Notes: generated from the letters alone by a model not told the origin. A stretch of DNA of 17,881 nucleotides from Porphyromonadaceae bacterium UBA3327 (GCA_002361155.1 DERZ01000057.1:5633-23513); one strand, 5' to 3'; shown: positions 1-9,573, numbered from the stretch's first letter. A program made the numbers and translations.

Positions 1-300
1 ATCCATGCGGAACGCCGAACTGTTGTCGATCATCACCGTACCGTGGCGCGTGATCGTGGCGGCATACTCCTTCGAAACCGAGGCTCCGGCCGAAGTGAAG
101 GCGATGTCCACTCCCGAGAAATCGGAGTCGTATGTCAGTTCCTCTATCACATATTCCTTTCCGCGGAATAAACGCGTTTTCCCGGCCGAACGGGCCGAGC
201 CGAAAAGGCGCAGCCCGTCCACCGGGAAATTCTGTTGGTCAAGCACACGAAGGAATTCTGTGCCGACGGCGCCGCTGGCGCCAACTATAGCTACATTCAT
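1..300 (-). CDS. asd: Aspartate-semialdehyde dehydrogenase, N-terminal 100 residues (cut by window edge)
   Basis: This is the 5' part of a cytoplasmic enzyme that reduces aspartyl-4-phosphate to aspartate 4-semialdehyde with NADPH, the branch point to lysine/diaminopimelate, threonine and methionine. The protein begins [23 protein letters not shown] (residues 7-13) is the family's dinucleotide-binding loop. [10 protein letters not shown] at residues 91-100 matches the conserved phosphate/substrate segment. The catalytic Cys lies beyond the window. The ATG at 300-298 is chosen because it places the beta-strand and Gly-rich loop at the usual distance. It lies 5 bp after the fabD stop, so the two genes are almost certainly co-transcribed. 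No ribosome-binding site is evident, which is normal in Bacteroidota. Confidence 0.95.
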   Translation of the reverse strand, partial: MNVAIVGASGAVGTEFLRVLDQQNFPVDGLRLFGSARSAGKTRLFRGKEYVIEELTYDSDFSGVDIAFTSAGASVSKEYAATITRHGTVMIDNSSAFRMD

Positions 301-305
301 TCTTT

Positions 306-1184
306 TCAGCTCAATCCAGACACCGCCACGTTGCGGTCGATTTTCTTCACCAGACCCTGGAGCACATTTCCCGGGCCAAGCTCGATGAACTCGTCGGCAC
401 CGTCGGCAACCATTGCCTGCACGTCGTAAGTCCAGCGCACCGGTGCTGTAAGCTGCCTGATGAGATTTTCCTTGATCTCGGCCGGATCGGTGTGGGGCTT
501 GCCGTCGACATTCTGATAGACGGGGCACACGGGTGTATGGAACTCCGCGGCCTCGATTGCTTCGGCGAGTTCTTCCTGGGCGGGCTGCATCAGCGGGCTG
601 TGGAACGCGCCGCCCACCTTCAGCTTGAGGGCGCGTTTCGCACCTGCTTCAATCAGTTTCGCACATGCCGAATCGATACCCTCCTCAGTTCCGGAAATCA
701 CCACCTGTCCGGGACAGTTATAGTTGGCGGGAGCCACGATGTCATCGATGCCAGCGCAGATTTCCTCCACCTTCCCGTCGGGAAGCGCGAGCACCGCAGC
801 CATAGTCGAGGGACGTGCCTCGCATGCTTTCTGCATGGCGAGTGCGCGCTTGGCCACAAGTTTCAGCCCCTCTTCAAAGCTGAGGGCGCCGGCTGCCACG
901 AGGGCCGAGAACTCGCCGAGGCTGTGTCCGGCCACCATGTCGGGGCGGAATCCATCGCCGAGACTCCTTGCGAGAAGAACGCTGTGCAGGAAGATGGCGG
1001 GCTGCGTCACCTTGGTCTGCTTCAGGTCCTCCTCCGTACCTTCAAACATAAGGTCCGTGATACGGAATCCGAGAATATCATTGGCTTTTTCAAAAAGTTC
1101 CTTTGCTTCGGGGTTGTTGTCATACAGGTCTTTGCCCATTCCGACAAACTGGGCACCTTGGCCCGGAAAAACGTAAGCTTTCAT
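306..1184 (-). CDS. fabD: Malonyl-CoA:ACP transacylase (FabD)
   Basis: A cytoplasmic type II fatty-acid synthesis enzyme that moves the malonyl group from CoA to acyl carrier protein, supplying the extender unit for chain elongation. At 292 aa it has normal family length. Key residues are visible: FPGQGAQ at 6-12 (oxyanion Gln9), the nucleophile Ser88 in GHSLGE (86-91), Arg113 that binds the malonyl carboxylate, and the catalytic His195 in AFHSPLM. GQVVISG at 159-165 is also typical. The ATG at 1184 gives the standard start [10 protein letters not shown]. It follows valS by 98 bp and precedes asd by 5 bp. I see no good TAnnTTTG promoter in the 98-bp gap, so read-through from valS is plausible. 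The assignment is secure. Confidence 0.97.
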   Translation of the reverse strand: MKAYVFPGQGAQFVGMGKDLYDNNPEAKELFEKANDILGFRITDLMFEGTEEDLKQTKVTQPAIFLHSVLLARSLGDGFRPDMVAGHSLGEFSALVAAGALSFEEGLKLVAKRALAMQKACEARPSTMAAVLALPDGKVEEICAGIDDIVAPANYNCPGQVVISGTEEGIDSACAKLIEAGAKRALKLKVGGAFHSPLMQPAQEELAEAIEAAEFHTPVCPVYQNVDGKPHTDPAEIKENLIRQLTAPVRWTYDVQAMVADGADEFIELGPGNVLQGLVKKIDRNVAVSGLS

Positions 1185-1211
1185 TTTGATTCTGTTGTTA
1201 TATCGTATTCT

Positions 1212-1227
1212 GCATCCCGCAGGATGC
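1212..1227 (-). other. Small hairpin in the valS-fabD spacer
   Basis: GCATCC (1212-1217) and GGATGC (1222-1227) form a 6-bp perfect stem with a 4-nt loop. It lies in the 98-bp gap downstream of valS and 27 bp before the fabD ATG. In the minus-strand transcript it is preceded by A/T-rich sequence and is not followed by a U-run, so it is not a classical terminator. It may be an RNA-processing or stability element between the two cistrons, or chance. Confidence 0.3.
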
Positions 1228-1282
1228 GAAATATGTCTGTTTTTTTGAAAAAAGAGTCAGCGTCGGCACGCAAAAAACGGAT

Positions 1283-3907
1283 TTACTGGCCGAGTGCGGC
1301 AAGCGCGGCTCGGATAGTGGCGAGTTTCTCCTCGGCATCGCTCTTTTTCTTGCGCTCCATTGCCACGACAGCCTCAGGAGCGTTCGACACGAAACGTTCG
1401 TTGGAGAGTTTCTTCTCTACTCCGGCAAGGAATCCGGTGTAGTAATCCAGGTCTTTCCTGAGTTTGGCCGTCTCCTCCTCCACATTGATTTTGTCCTTGA
1501 GAGGCACACTGTACTCCACTGCTCCGACAATGAATGCCGCAGCTGCAGGATTCTTTTCCTCCACGATGCTGACGGAACTGAGATTTCCCATCTTCACAAG
1601 TACGGCGTCAAGACTGTCATCGTGCGCGCCCTTGATCTCGAGGGAGAGAGGCTCATGCTGCTTTATCTGCTTCTGTTTGCGCACCGTACGGATACCTGCC
1701 ACCACCTCCTTGAGATGATCGAAGCCGGCTATCAGCGACTCGTTCATATTCGGGATCTCCGGGAGCCGTGCGTTCATGATGCTCTCGTCCTCTGCGCGCT
1801 CCGCGAGATGCTGCCAGAGCTCTTCGGTGATGAAGGGCATGAACGGATGCAACAGACGGAGAAGCGTGTCGAAGAAACCGAGTGTCGCCTTGAATGTCAC
1901 ACCGTCGATCGGAGTGCCGTAAGCGGGCTTTATCACCTCGAGGTACCAGCTTGAGAACTCGTCCCAGAAAAGGCGGTAAACTGTCATCAGGGCCTCCGAA
2001 ATGCGGAATTTGCCCATAAGGTCCTCCATCTCGGCCATCGCTCTGCCAAGGGACGACTCGAACCATTCCACGGCGAGGCGGGAGCTTTCAGGACACACGG
2101 CATGCTCATCGACATCCCAGCCCTTGAGCAGACGGAATGAATTCCATATCTTGTTGCAGAAATTGCGGCCCTGCTCGCAAAGTGAGTCATCGTACATGAT
2201 GTCGTGTCCTGCCGGCGCGGCAAGCATCAGACCCATCCTGACGCCGTCGGCACCGAATTTCTCTATCAGCTCGAGCGGATCAGGGGAATTTCCCAGCGAT
2301 TTAGACATCTTGCGTCCTATCTTATCGCGCACGATACCAGTGAAATATACATTTTTGAAAGGCTTGTCGCCAGCGAACTCATAACCGGCCATAATCATCC
2401 TGGCAACCCAGAAGAAGATTATGTCGGGACCTGTCACAAGATCGGAAGTCGGATAGTAGTACCTGAAGTCACTGTTTTCCGGCTCAAGGATTCCGTTGAA
2501 CAGGGAGATCGGCCAGAGCCAGCTTGAGAACCATGTGTCAAGACAGTCCGGATCCTGACGAAGGTCGGCGAGCGTCAGCGAGGCATTGCCGGTCTTCCCG
2601 ATGGCTTTAAGGAGAGCTTCCTGCTCGTTTTCGGCCACCACATAGCCCCCTTCGGGAAGGAACCATGCCGGAATGCGGTGTCCCCACCAGAGCTGACGCG
2701 ATATGCACCAGTCCTTGATATTGGTCATCCAGTGCCGGTAGGTGTTTCTGAACTTGGCGGGCACAAAGTTTATGTCCCCCTCCTCCACAGCGGCGAGAGC
2801 CGGACGCGCGAGGCTTTCCATCTTCACGAACCACTGCATGGAGAGCTTGGGTTCGATCACAGCGTCGGTACGCTCCGAGTGACCGACTTTGTTCACATAG
2901 TCCTCCACCTTCTCCACAAGTCTGGCAGCCTTTAGATCCTCCATGATCTGCCGGCGCACATCGAACCGGTCCATGCCGACGTACATGCCGCCTGCCTCCG
3001 AGATGGTTCCGTTGTCGTTGAAGATGTCGATGGAGGGGAGATTGTACTTTTCTCCCAGCATATAGTCGTTGACATCATGCGCCGGAGTCACCTTAAGACA
3101 GCCGGTTCCAAAGTCCATTTCCACATAATCGTCCATGATTACAGGCACGGAACGCCCCACAAGGGGCACGATCACACGCTTTCCCCTGAGCCAGGAATAG
3201 CGCTCGTCGGCGGGGTTGACACATACGGCCGTATCGCCGAGTATTGTCTCGGGGCGGGTTGTGGCCACCACAATATAGCGGTCCTCCCCTTCCACCATAT
3301 ATTTCAGATGGAACAGATGGCTCCGCTCCTCCTTATAAATCACTTCCTCGTCGGAGAGAGCGGTCAGCGCCTGCGGATCCCAGTTTACCATCCTTACTCC
3401 GCGGTATATCAGACCCTTCTCGAAGAGATGACAGAACACCCGTATCACCGAGCGGGAACGAGTCTCGTCCATAGTGAAGGCGGTCCGCTCCCAGTCGCAC
3501 GACGCGCCAAGCTTGCGGAGCTGCTTGAGAATCATACCCCCGTACTTGTCAGTCCAGTCCCATGCATGCTTCAGGAATTCTTCGCGGGAAATTGAATGTT
3601 TATCAATCCCCTCGGCGGCGAGCTTAGCTACAACCTTGGCCTCGGTCGAGATGGCAGCGTGGTCCGTGCCAGGCACCCAGCAGGCATTTTTGCCGGTCAT
3701 TCTGGCGCGGCGCACCAGAATATCCTGAATGGTATTGTTGAGCATGTGGCCCATGTGAAGCACACCGGTCACGTTCGGCGGCGGAATAACAATCGTATAG
3801 GGTTCGCGGTCATCCGGCTCCGAATGGAAAAGATTATGCTCCATCCAGTAGGCGTACCATTTGTCCTCCACTTCGGCAGGATTGTATTTGGGGGCTAATT
3901 CATTCAT
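1283..3907 (-). CDS. valS: Valyl-tRNA synthetase
   Basis: A class I aminoacyl-tRNA synthetase that charges tRNA-Val in the cytoplasm and hydrolyses mischarged Thr-tRNA through an inserted editing domain. From the ATG at 3907 the protein is 874 aa, normal for the family. The HIGH signature appears as HMGH at 51-54 after PPPNVTGVL. The KMSKS loop is intact at 533-537, followed by the family segment [10 protein letters not shown]-terminal Lys/Glu-rich arm (about residues 805-874) is the usual ValRS tRNA-binding coiled coil. An in-frame TTG at 3931 would add eight residues, but it sits at the predicted transcription start, so the ATG giving [10 protein letters not shown] is preferred. It is the first gene of a probable valS-fabD-asd transcript and is divergent from the secreted-protein operon. 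Confidence 0.97.
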   Translation of the reverse strand: MNELAPKYNPAEVEDKWYAYWMEHNLFHSEPDDREPYTIVIPPPNVTGVLHMGHMLNNTIQDILVRRARMTGKNACWVPGTDHAAISTEAKVVAKLAAEGIDKHSISREEFLKHAWDWTDKYGGMILKQLRKLGASCDWERTAFTMDETRSRSVIRVFCHLFEKGLIYRGVRMVNWDPQALTALSDEEVIYKEERSHLFHLKYMVEGEDRYIVVATTRPETILGDTAVCVNPADERYSWLRGKRVIVPLVGRSVPVIMDDYVEMDFGTGCLKVTPAHDVNDYMLGEKYNLPSIDIFNDNGTISEAGGMYVGMDRFDVRRQIMEDLKAARLVEKVEDYVNKVGHSERTDAVIEPKLSMQWFVKMESLARPALAAVEEGDINFVPAKFRNTYRHWMTNIKDWCISRQLWWGHRIPAWFLPEGGYVVAENEQEALLKAIGKTGNASLTLADLRQDPDCLDTWFSSWLWPISLFNGILEPENSDFRYYYPTSDLVTGPDIIFFWVARMIMAGYEFAGDKPFKNVYFTGIVRDKIGRKMSKSLGNSPDPLELIEKFGADGVRMGLMLAAPAGHDIMYDDSLCEQGRNFCNKIWNSFRLLKGWDVDEHAVCPESSRLAVEWFESSLGRAMAEMEDLMGKFRISEALMTVYRLFWDEFSSWYLEVIKPAYGTPIDGVTFKATLGFFDTLLRLLHPFMPFITEELWQHLAERAEDESIMNARLPEIPNMNESLIAGFDHLKEVVAGIRTVRKQKQIKQHEPLSLEIKGAHDDSLDAVLVKMGNLSSVSIVEEKNPAAAAFIVGAVEYSVPLKDKINVEEETAKLRKDLDYYTGFLAGVEKKLSNERFVSNAPEAVVAMERKKKSDAEEKLATIRAALAALGQ

Positions 3908-3935
3908 CTTTATAGAAATTTTCCGTTTCAAACTG

Positions 3936-3967
3936 CAAAATTAATAAGAAAGTTGTTCCTTTGCAAA
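3936..3967 (-). promoter_or_regulatory. Probable valS promoter (Bacteroidetes type)
   Basis: On the minus strand, TTTG (3967-3964), a 20-nt spacer and TAATTTTG (3943-3936) match the Bacteroidetes primary-sigma pattern of a TTG-containing -33 box and a TAnnTTTG -7 box. The expected start is near 3929, giving a leader of about 22 nt before the valS ATG. A second TAATTTTG on the same strand lies at 3971-3964. The element overlaps the opposite-facing promoter at 3953-3983. Confidence 0.65.
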
Positions 3968-3983
3968 ATTATCATTAATTTTG
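3953..3983 (+). promoter_or_regulatory. Probable promoter of the 4094-9181 operon
   Basis: On the plus strand, TTG (3953-3955), a 20-nt gap and TAATTTTG (3976-3983) match the Bacteroidetes promoter pattern. Transcription would start near 3990 and leave a leader of about 104 nt that contains the palindrome at 4025-4049. The -33 half shares bases with the divergent valS promoter, so the two may compete for polymerase. Confidence 0.6.
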
Positions 3984-4024
3984 GGGCGTCTCAGACACTA
4001 TTGTAATCAAACATCACGGGCTGT

Positions 4025-4049
4025 ACCGGTTAAAAGGTTCTGAACCGGT
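4025..4049. promoter_or_regulatory. Nested palindrome in the operon leader
   Basis: ACCGGTT (4025-4031) and AACCGGT (4043-4049) are perfect inverted 7-mers separated by 11 nt. Inside them, GGTTC-T-GAACC (4036-4046) is a second inverted repeat that shares the right arm. GAACCG recurs at 4070-4075. The two foldings are mutually exclusive in RNA. The site could be a dimeric-repressor operator just downstream of the transcription start, or a leader hairpin. Nothing in the sequence identifies a binding protein. Confidence 0.45.
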
Positions 4050-4093
4050 CTCCCTCAATTAATCAACCAGAACCGATCTGTAACACCAACATT

Positions 4094-7000
4094 ATGAGCC
4101 ATTCTACACGACATTGTTTGTTGACAATCGCCGCAGGGCTTCTTCTTGCCTCTCCGTTGCAGGCATCCTCCGCGCCGTCGAAAGTCACGGCCGGAGGCAC
4201 CAACCTGTACGGATTCGTATCCTCAAGCGATGTCAGTACCACCAATCCTCCACGCGGTGTGTATGAAATAGGGCAGTACGGGGAACTTGAACTGAAGTAC
4301 ACCGACCCGGGAGCCCCCTATTTCGACCGTTACAACTGCGCGTTCCTGCTTGACGGATATCTGTATGGATACGCCACCAGGTATTTCAACGATGACCTGA
4401 CGGTAATAGGTACTCCGTGCTACATGAAAGTAGACTTCAATACCGGCAAGGTCGTAGAAAGATATGAACTCCCGAATTTCGAGGCATGCACTTCCCTCGC
4501 CTACAATCCCAACGACGGATATTTCTATTTCTTCTCCTCCAATGGACCGGAACTTATCCGCTCCACTGTGAACAATCCCACCAAATTTGAGACCGTAAAG
4601 AAATACAACGGCACCGGCTACACTCTTATTTCGCTGGCATACAGCACAGAGACTCGTATGTTCTACGGTATCAACACCTCCCATCAGTTCGTAAGCATGG
4701 ATGCCGAGGGAACCCAGAAAGTGATCAGCGAGGTTCCCGACAAAAACAACCACATGAATTTGATGGCGGGAATGACATATTCACCCTCGGAAAATCTGTT
4801 TTACTGGAACTTTCTCGGAGCGGATATGAGTTCTTCTCTCTACACCATCACCCACGACGGTAACTTCAACAAGGAGTGCGACCTTGACGACAACGCCAAC
4901 ATAGACTGGTTTGTGACTCCCGACACCAAATATGTCGCATCCGCTCCGGAACAGCCGGTGATTGACGCGATCGACTTCCTGAACGGCAGTCTTTCAGGAG
5001 AGATACGCTTCACCATGTCCTCGAAAACCCAGGACGGAACCGCCCTTCCCGCTTCTGTGGCATGGAGCCTGACACTCGACGGAACCGACTGTAAGAGCGG
5101 AACGGCCGCCCCTGGCGAAAAAGTAACCGTAAAGCTCACCGACATCCCCGCCGGCAACCACGAATTCGGACTTACTGCATCCAGCGACGATCTGGTCTGC
5201 GAACCGGTATACCGCCGCGTGTTCGTGGGCTTCGATACCCCCAAGCAGCCTACCAACGTAAAGATAAATGAAACCTCCGTTTTATGGACGGCTCCCACAG
5301 GAGGTATAAACGCCGGCTATATCGATTTCACAGGCATGACCTACAAAGTTTCCGTAACCGACGTGTTCGGAAATGTGGTATATTCGACAGTCACTGGCGA
5401 AACCAGCTGCACATACACTCTCGAGAATCCCGTAACCCTCTCCCTCTATACCGCCCATGTGATCGCGGTAAGCAAAGACAAGGAAAGCGACATGGCCAAC
5501 TCCAGCGGCATCAAACGCGGAGAATACATGACTCCTCCAGTGAAATTCACGCCGACTCAGGACGAGTTCTCACTGATGAATACAGCAGACAACAACAATG
5601 ACAAAATCTGCTGGACATGGAACGACGAACGTCAGGAATTCTACTCCCAGTATACCGCCAACATCGACATGGACGACTACCTTTTCCTGCCGGCCATGAA
5701 GTTTGACAGCGCCGAGAAAATCTATGAATTCTCCATGGATGCCTCTGCATGGTCGCCCAACTTCACGGATGAGTTCATCGAAGTCGTCCTCGCCACTTCA
5801 CCTGACTACGACGGCACTATCGAGAGCCTTGTGGAAACAGCTAAAGTACCGTGTGCCTACGATCTTCGCGGAAACCTTATTTCCGAATACAAGAACTTCC
5901 AGACGGCATTCAACGTAATCGAACCGGGAATCTACTACATCGGCATCCACTGCTCTTCGAAGGCCGACCAGGCAGGCATACTCGTAAAGAACATCAAAGT
6001 TTCCGACGGAGGCGTGATCCCCACCAGCCCGGCAGCCCCGAAGGTGAACAGGACGATGCCAGGAGAGAATGGCGCGCTTCAGGCCACCGTATCCATCACA
6101 TTCCCGACTGCATGTGTCAACGGTAATCCGATCGCTGAAGGCACAGAACTTACAGCCACCGTGGAAAGCACCGTGGACAAGGTGACGGTGAAAGGCATTC
6201 CCGGCGGATCCGCCGAGGCAGTCGTCAAGACCGTACAGGGAGAAAATGAAATAGAAATCTACGTCAGCAACGAAAAAGGCCAGAACAGCCCGCGCACCAC
6301 AGCCAAGGTGTTCACCGGACAGACCGTACCGTCGCCAGTGAAGAACGTGAAAGGCACCATCTCCGACGATATGCTCAACTTCACACTCTTCTGGGACGCG
6401 CCCACCGAGGGTGATACCGGCGGCTATATCGACCCTGAACAGCTCTCCTATAACATCTACTACTACGATCAGCTCGCATACCCCTCGAACTGGGTTCTTC
6501 TCGAAAACGTGAAAGAACGCGAGTACACATTCACGCCCAATACTCAGGATTACTGGTACCTCGGCATACAGGCTGTCAACGTGGCCGGCTCCAGCTCAAT
6601 GATGTCCGGTTCGGCATGGGCAGGTCCTGCCTACAAACTTCCCTACGCCGACAACTTCAAGAATGCCTCGGAAATCTATGAGACCAAACCCTGGAGAATT
6701 TTCACTCAGGACTACTATGCCGAATGGACGTTCGACTACCTCAATAATATCGCGCCGAATATATTCGGTGATGACAACAATACTGTCGCCATGTACTGCG
6801 GCGGCGACAGCGGCACGGAAGGACGTGTGGCTATGCCTCGATTCTCCACCAAGGATGAGACGGGCGCCATTCTATCCATGAATGTCTACACCGGATCGCG
6901 CGCGGCCCAGGTAACCATCAACGGCTACTCCACATTCCACACTGACCGCATGTACAAAGTCGGGACTCTCCCTGTCAACGCAGGTGAGGAAATCAGCGAG

Positions 7001-7342
7001 GTATCGCTCGAGCTTCCGAAGGAACTTATGGACCAGCCCTGGGTACAGCTCATAATCGACACCAGCATCTCGAAAGACAATAATTTCTTTGCGATGACAT
7101 CCGTGGCGGTAAACGGTACCAGCGGTGTCGCCCTGACTCCCGCAGCCGAAGGATCCATTTCCACGGCGCCAGGAGCCATCCGCATCGCCGGACTTGACTC
7201 TGAAGCATATATGATCGCTACTGCCGACGGACGCGTGGTTTCTTCCGGAACAGTCCGCGGAAACGACGCATACTTATACCTTGCACCCGGCATCTACCTG
7301 GTAAGAGCCGGTGCAGAAAGTGCCAAAGTCATTGTTAAATAA
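4094..7342 (+). CDS. Large secreted modular protein with T9SS-type C-terminal sorting domain
   Basis: 1082 aa, function not recognised. Residues 1-26 form a signal peptide (hydrophobic TIAAGLLLASPLQA, cleavage near ASS). Residues about 30-300 look like a beta-propeller, with repeats of the form LAYNPNDGYFYF, LAYSTETRMFYG and MTYSPSENLFYW. A fibronectin III-like module follows at about 381-475, and a jelly-roll module of the choice-of-anchor-J kind at about 480-640. Next come an Ig/FN3-like module (about 648-745), a second FN3 module (about 745-850, with FWDAPTEGDTGGY) and a second jelly-roll (about 851-1012). The C-terminus (about 1013-1082) ends GIYLVRAGAESAKVIVK, a type A T9SS sorting signal pattern. 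I infer a surface-anchored or released adhesin or glycan-binding protein; no catalytic motif is visible. It is the first gene of an operon, 9 bp ahead of the next. The ATG at 4094 gives a complete signal peptide. Confidence 0.88.
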   Translation: MSHSTRHCLLTIAAGLLLASPLQASSAPSKVTAGGTNLYGFVSSSDVSTTNPPRGVYEIGQYGELELKYTDPGAPYFDRYNCAFLLDGYLYGYATRYFNDDLTVIGTPCYMKVDFNTGKVVERYELPNFEACTSLAYNPNDGYFYFFSSNGPELIRSTVNNPTKFETVKKYNGTGYTLISLAYSTETRMFYGINTSHQFVSMDAEGTQKVISEVPDKNNHMNLMAGMTYSPSENLFYWNFLGADMSSSLYTITHDGNFNKECDLDDNANIDWFVTPDTKYVASAPEQPVIDAIDFLNGSLSGEIRFTMSSKTQDGTALPASVAWSLTLDGTDCKSGTAAPGEKVTVKLTDIPAGNHEFGLTASSDDLVCEPVYRRVFVGFDTPKQPTNVKINETSVLWTAPTGGINAGYIDFTGMTYKVSVTDVFGNVVYSTVTGETSCTYTLENPVTLSLYTAHVIAVSKDKESDMANSSGIKRGEYMTPPVKFTPTQDEFSLMNTADNNNDKICWTWNDERQEFYSQYTANIDMDDYLFLPAMKFDSAEKIYEFSMDASAWSPNFTDEFIEVVLATSPDYDGTIESLVETAKVPCAYDLRGNLISEYKNFQTAFNVIEPGIYYIGIHCSSKADQAGILVKNIKVSDGGVIPTSPAAPKVNRTMPGENGALQATVSITFPTACVNGNPIAEGTELTATVESTVDKVTVKGIPGGSAEAVVKTVQGENEIEIYVSNEKGQNSPRTTAKVFTGQTVPSPVKNVKGTISDDMLNFTLFWDAPTEGDTGGYIDPEQLSYNIYYYDQLAYPSNWVLLENVKEREYTFTPNTQDYWYLGIQAVNVAGSSSMMSGSAWAGPAYKLPYADNFKNASEIYETKPWRIFTQDYYAEWTFDYLNNIAPNIFGDDNNTVAMYCGGDSGTEGRVAMPRFSTKDETGAILSMNVYTGSRAAQVTINGYSTFHTDRMYKVGTLPVNAGEEISEVSLELPKELMDQPWVQLIIDTSISKDNNFFAMTSVAVNGTSGVALTPAAEGSISTAPGAIRIAGLDSEAYMIATADGRVVSSGTVRGNDAYLYLAPGIYLVRAGAESAKVIVK

Positions 7343-7351
7343 CAGACTGAA

Positions 7352-9181
7352 ATGAAACTGAAATTTTTGATAATTCTGCTCGCGGCCATCCTCATTCCGG
7401 GGATGGCCTCGGCGCAGACTTTCTACAAGTTAGGATACTGTAACGGCAAAGTCGCTTCAGAGGGCAACCTTGAAGTGGACGGTGCGGTTGCGATAGAAAC
7501 CGCGATAAGACTCAACGCCTCCGACCTGCAGCGCTTCTCTGGCGATGTACTGGCCGGAGTAAACGCGGGTCTGGCGACTAAACTCAACGTACTCAGCCTC
7601 ACGGCATGGGTACGCGAAAGCCTTGATGGCGAGAATCTTGCAGACACCGTTATTAACCTCCACTCCACGCAGCGTCCACGCACCGGCTGGAACGTGATGG
7701 AGTTCAAGACCCCGGTAGCAATCGAAACGGGGAAGGATTACTACGTAGGCTACACTGTCGAACAGACCAAGAAATCATCAGTGGTGTCGTTCGTAAATGG
7801 AAACTCCGATCACGCCTCCTTCATCAAGACGCCAGGCAGTAACTGGACAGACCGCAAAGACCTCGGAGTGCTCTCGATAGAGGCTCTGATTTCCGGAGAC
7901 AATCTTCCCAAGCATGACCTTCAGTTGACCGATGCCAGCTTCAACGCCGACTATTATCTGACGGGCTCCATGATATCACTTTCCTATAGTGTACGCAACG
8001 AAGGCATCGAGCGCGTGAGCAACTACACGCTCAAAGTCTGGACAAAGGAAAATCCGGAAACCATGTATGAGAAGCGCATCAGCCAGACTCTGAATTACGG
8101 CATAGAGCGCACCAACCTTCAGACACTTCAGTTCGAAGGTCTGGAACCGGGCCGGAAGTATACCTTTATGGCCGCTTTGGAAAAGCCCGACGGATTTGAT
8201 GACGAGACTCCGGCCGACAACCAGCGGGAAGTATGTACAATTCCGGTGATCGACAAGATATTCACCCGCACGGCGATTCTTGAAGAGTTCACTACCGAAA
8301 TTTGCTCGAACTGTCCCGCGGCGGCACAGACGGTTCATGACATGGTGGAGGGACTGGACGCCGACCGCCAGTCACGACTCGCGATCGTATGCCATCACGC
8401 CGGTTACAACACTGATATGTTCACACTTCCCTGCGACAAGGAGTACCTTTGGTTCTATAACAAGTACAACAGCCAGGGGCAAATCTACACCTACGCGCCC
8501 GGATTCATGCTGAACCGTGTAGGAGAGAGCGGAATGGGCTACGAAACGCCGGTGTTCCAGAATCTTCCCTTAAGCACGTTCAGCGAAAAGGTGACAAGAG
8601 CCCAGGACGTTCCGGCACTCTATAGCATCGAGATAACAGGTAATCACGATAAGGATAACCGCAAGGTCGAGATCAATGTGTCAGGAGAAAGCATTCTCGA
8701 ATCTCTCGAGAATCCCCGCATCACAGTCTATCTTGTCGAGGATAATGTACGTCCGAGCACCCGCCCGGGACAGGCCGGAGCTTCCACAGGCTTCCTCCAC
8801 AACCATCTGACCCGCGCATACAACAGCACCTGGGGTGCGCCGGCAGAATGGACAGACAGAAACTACACCTATTCGTGCACACTCGAATATCCCGAGGAAT
8901 GCGATCCGGACAACATGCAGGTCGTTGCGTTCATCAGCAATCTCGACACCAAAAATCCGGTGAACTGCGAAATCGCCAACGGAACCAAAGTCAACCTTCC
9001 GCAGCTATCCGCAAGCGGCATTGACAACATCGGCAAAAACTGTGCAATCGACGAAAAGAGCGCGAATGTATATGATCTATCGGGCCGCTGTCTGGGTTCG
9101 TACACCGGCAGTCTCCCCGCAGGAATCTATATCTTGCGTGACGCCCATGGAAACAGTTCCAAGATTTTGAAGAGCAGATAA
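7352..9181 (+). CDS. Omp28-like secreted thioredoxin-fold protein with T9SS-type tail
   Basis: 609 aa. Residues 1-21 form a signal peptide (MKLKFLIILLAAILIPGMASA). Residues about 22-180 are a beta-rich, lectin-like or jelly-roll module. Residues about 190-295 are a CARDB/Ig-like domain (LSYSVRNEGIERVSNYTLKV). From about 305 the sequence TAILEEFTTEICSNCPAA resembles the thioredoxin-like fold of Porphyromonas gingivalis Omp28-related outer-membrane proteins, with CSNC at 318-321 where a redox CxxC sits. VCHHAGYNTDMF and YAPGFMLNR fit the rest of that fold. The end, VYDLSGR...LPAGIYILRD..GNSSKILKSR, is a T9SS type A sorting pattern. I infer an extracellular or surface protein, possibly redox-active or structural. 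It is co-transcribed with the upstream 1082-aa gene and followed by a strong terminator. Its last 55 bp overlap the convergent amidase gene. Confidence 0.85.
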   Translation: MKLKFLIILLAAILIPGMASAQTFYKLGYCNGKVASEGNLEVDGAVAIETAIRLNASDLQRFSGDVLAGVNAGLATKLNVLSLTAWVRESLDGENLADTVINLHSTQRPRTGWNVMEFKTPVAIETGKDYYVGYTVEQTKKSSVVSFVNGNSDHASFIKTPGSNWTDRKDLGVLSIEALISGDNLPKHDLQLTDASFNADYYLTGSMISLSYSVRNEGIERVSNYTLKVWTKENPETMYEKRISQTLNYGIERTNLQTLQFEGLEPGRKYTFMAALEKPDGFDDETPADNQREVCTIPVIDKIFTRTAILEEFTTEICSNCPAAAQTVHDMVEGLDADRQSRLAIVCHHAGYNTDMFTLPCDKEYLWFYNKYNSQGQIYTYAPGFMLNRVGESGMGYETPVFQNLPLSTFSEKVTRAQDVPALYSIEITGNHDKDNRKVEINVSGESILESLENPRITVYLVEDNVRPSTRPGQAGASTGFLHNHLTRAYNSTWGAPAEWTDRNYTYSCTLEYPEECDPDNMQVVAFISNLDTKNPVNCEIANGTKVNLPQLSASGIDNIGKNCAIDEKSANVYDLSGRCLGSYTGSLPAGIYILRDAHGNSSKILKSR

Positions 9182-9573
9182 ATCAGCGATAAAATCCCCA
9201 ATGCCATCAGCGCCCGTTTCCACCGAGGAAGCGGGCGCTCTTTTTCCATCACCCTCTCAACCGGGACCTCGACCCGCCGCTCCACAGCTACCGGAATCTC
9301 CCTCACCACCGTATCGACGTATCTTCTTACCTCAGCGTCGTTCCGGACACGGTCACGTGTCCGCCAATGCCAGACCTCCATCCGCACCGTATCACCGCTG
9401 TCGCGCACATATATGGAATCGCGGATCCATACCGAATCTTCCCTAAAGGATTCCATGCGTAGCGAATCGACTCGCACGGCTGCGTGCTCCACGGTAACGA
9501 CCGCCGGAATGTCGGCATTGTCTTTATGTGAACAGCCACCGAAAGTCATTGCGGCAAGCATAACAGGAATCAT
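9127..9573 (-). other. Candidate internal start giving a separate membrane/lipoprotein tail
   Basis: In-frame ATG at 9573 (residue 167 of the amidase fusion) is preceded by AAGGGG six bases upstream, a purine-rich site unusual in this window. Translation from it would give about 148 aa beginning MIPVMLAAMTFGGC, a short hydrophobic segment ending in Gly-Gly-Cys, then the charged region and C-terminal helix. That resembles a stand-alone spanin or lipoprotein. The n-region would lack Lys/Arg, which argues against efficient lipoprotein export. This is a possibility read from sequence, not an established gene. Confidence 0.3.

Noticed and set aside
492..1442. 316-aa plus-strand open frame
   Set aside because: It lies antisense to fabD and the end of valS, which carry all catalytic motifs; its translation shows no domain and is rich in Cys/His typical of a shadow frame.
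3077..3595. 172-aa plus-strand frame inside valS
   Set aside because: Antisense shadow of the editing and catalytic regions of valS; no independent coding evidence.
3908..3931. Upstream TTG start for valS
   Set aside because: It coincides with the predicted transcription start and adds residues not seen in the family; the ATG at 3907 gives the canonical N-terminus.
4223..4753. 176-aa minus-strand frame inside the 1082-aa gene
   Set aside because: Antisense to a clear signal-peptide and propeller coding sequence.
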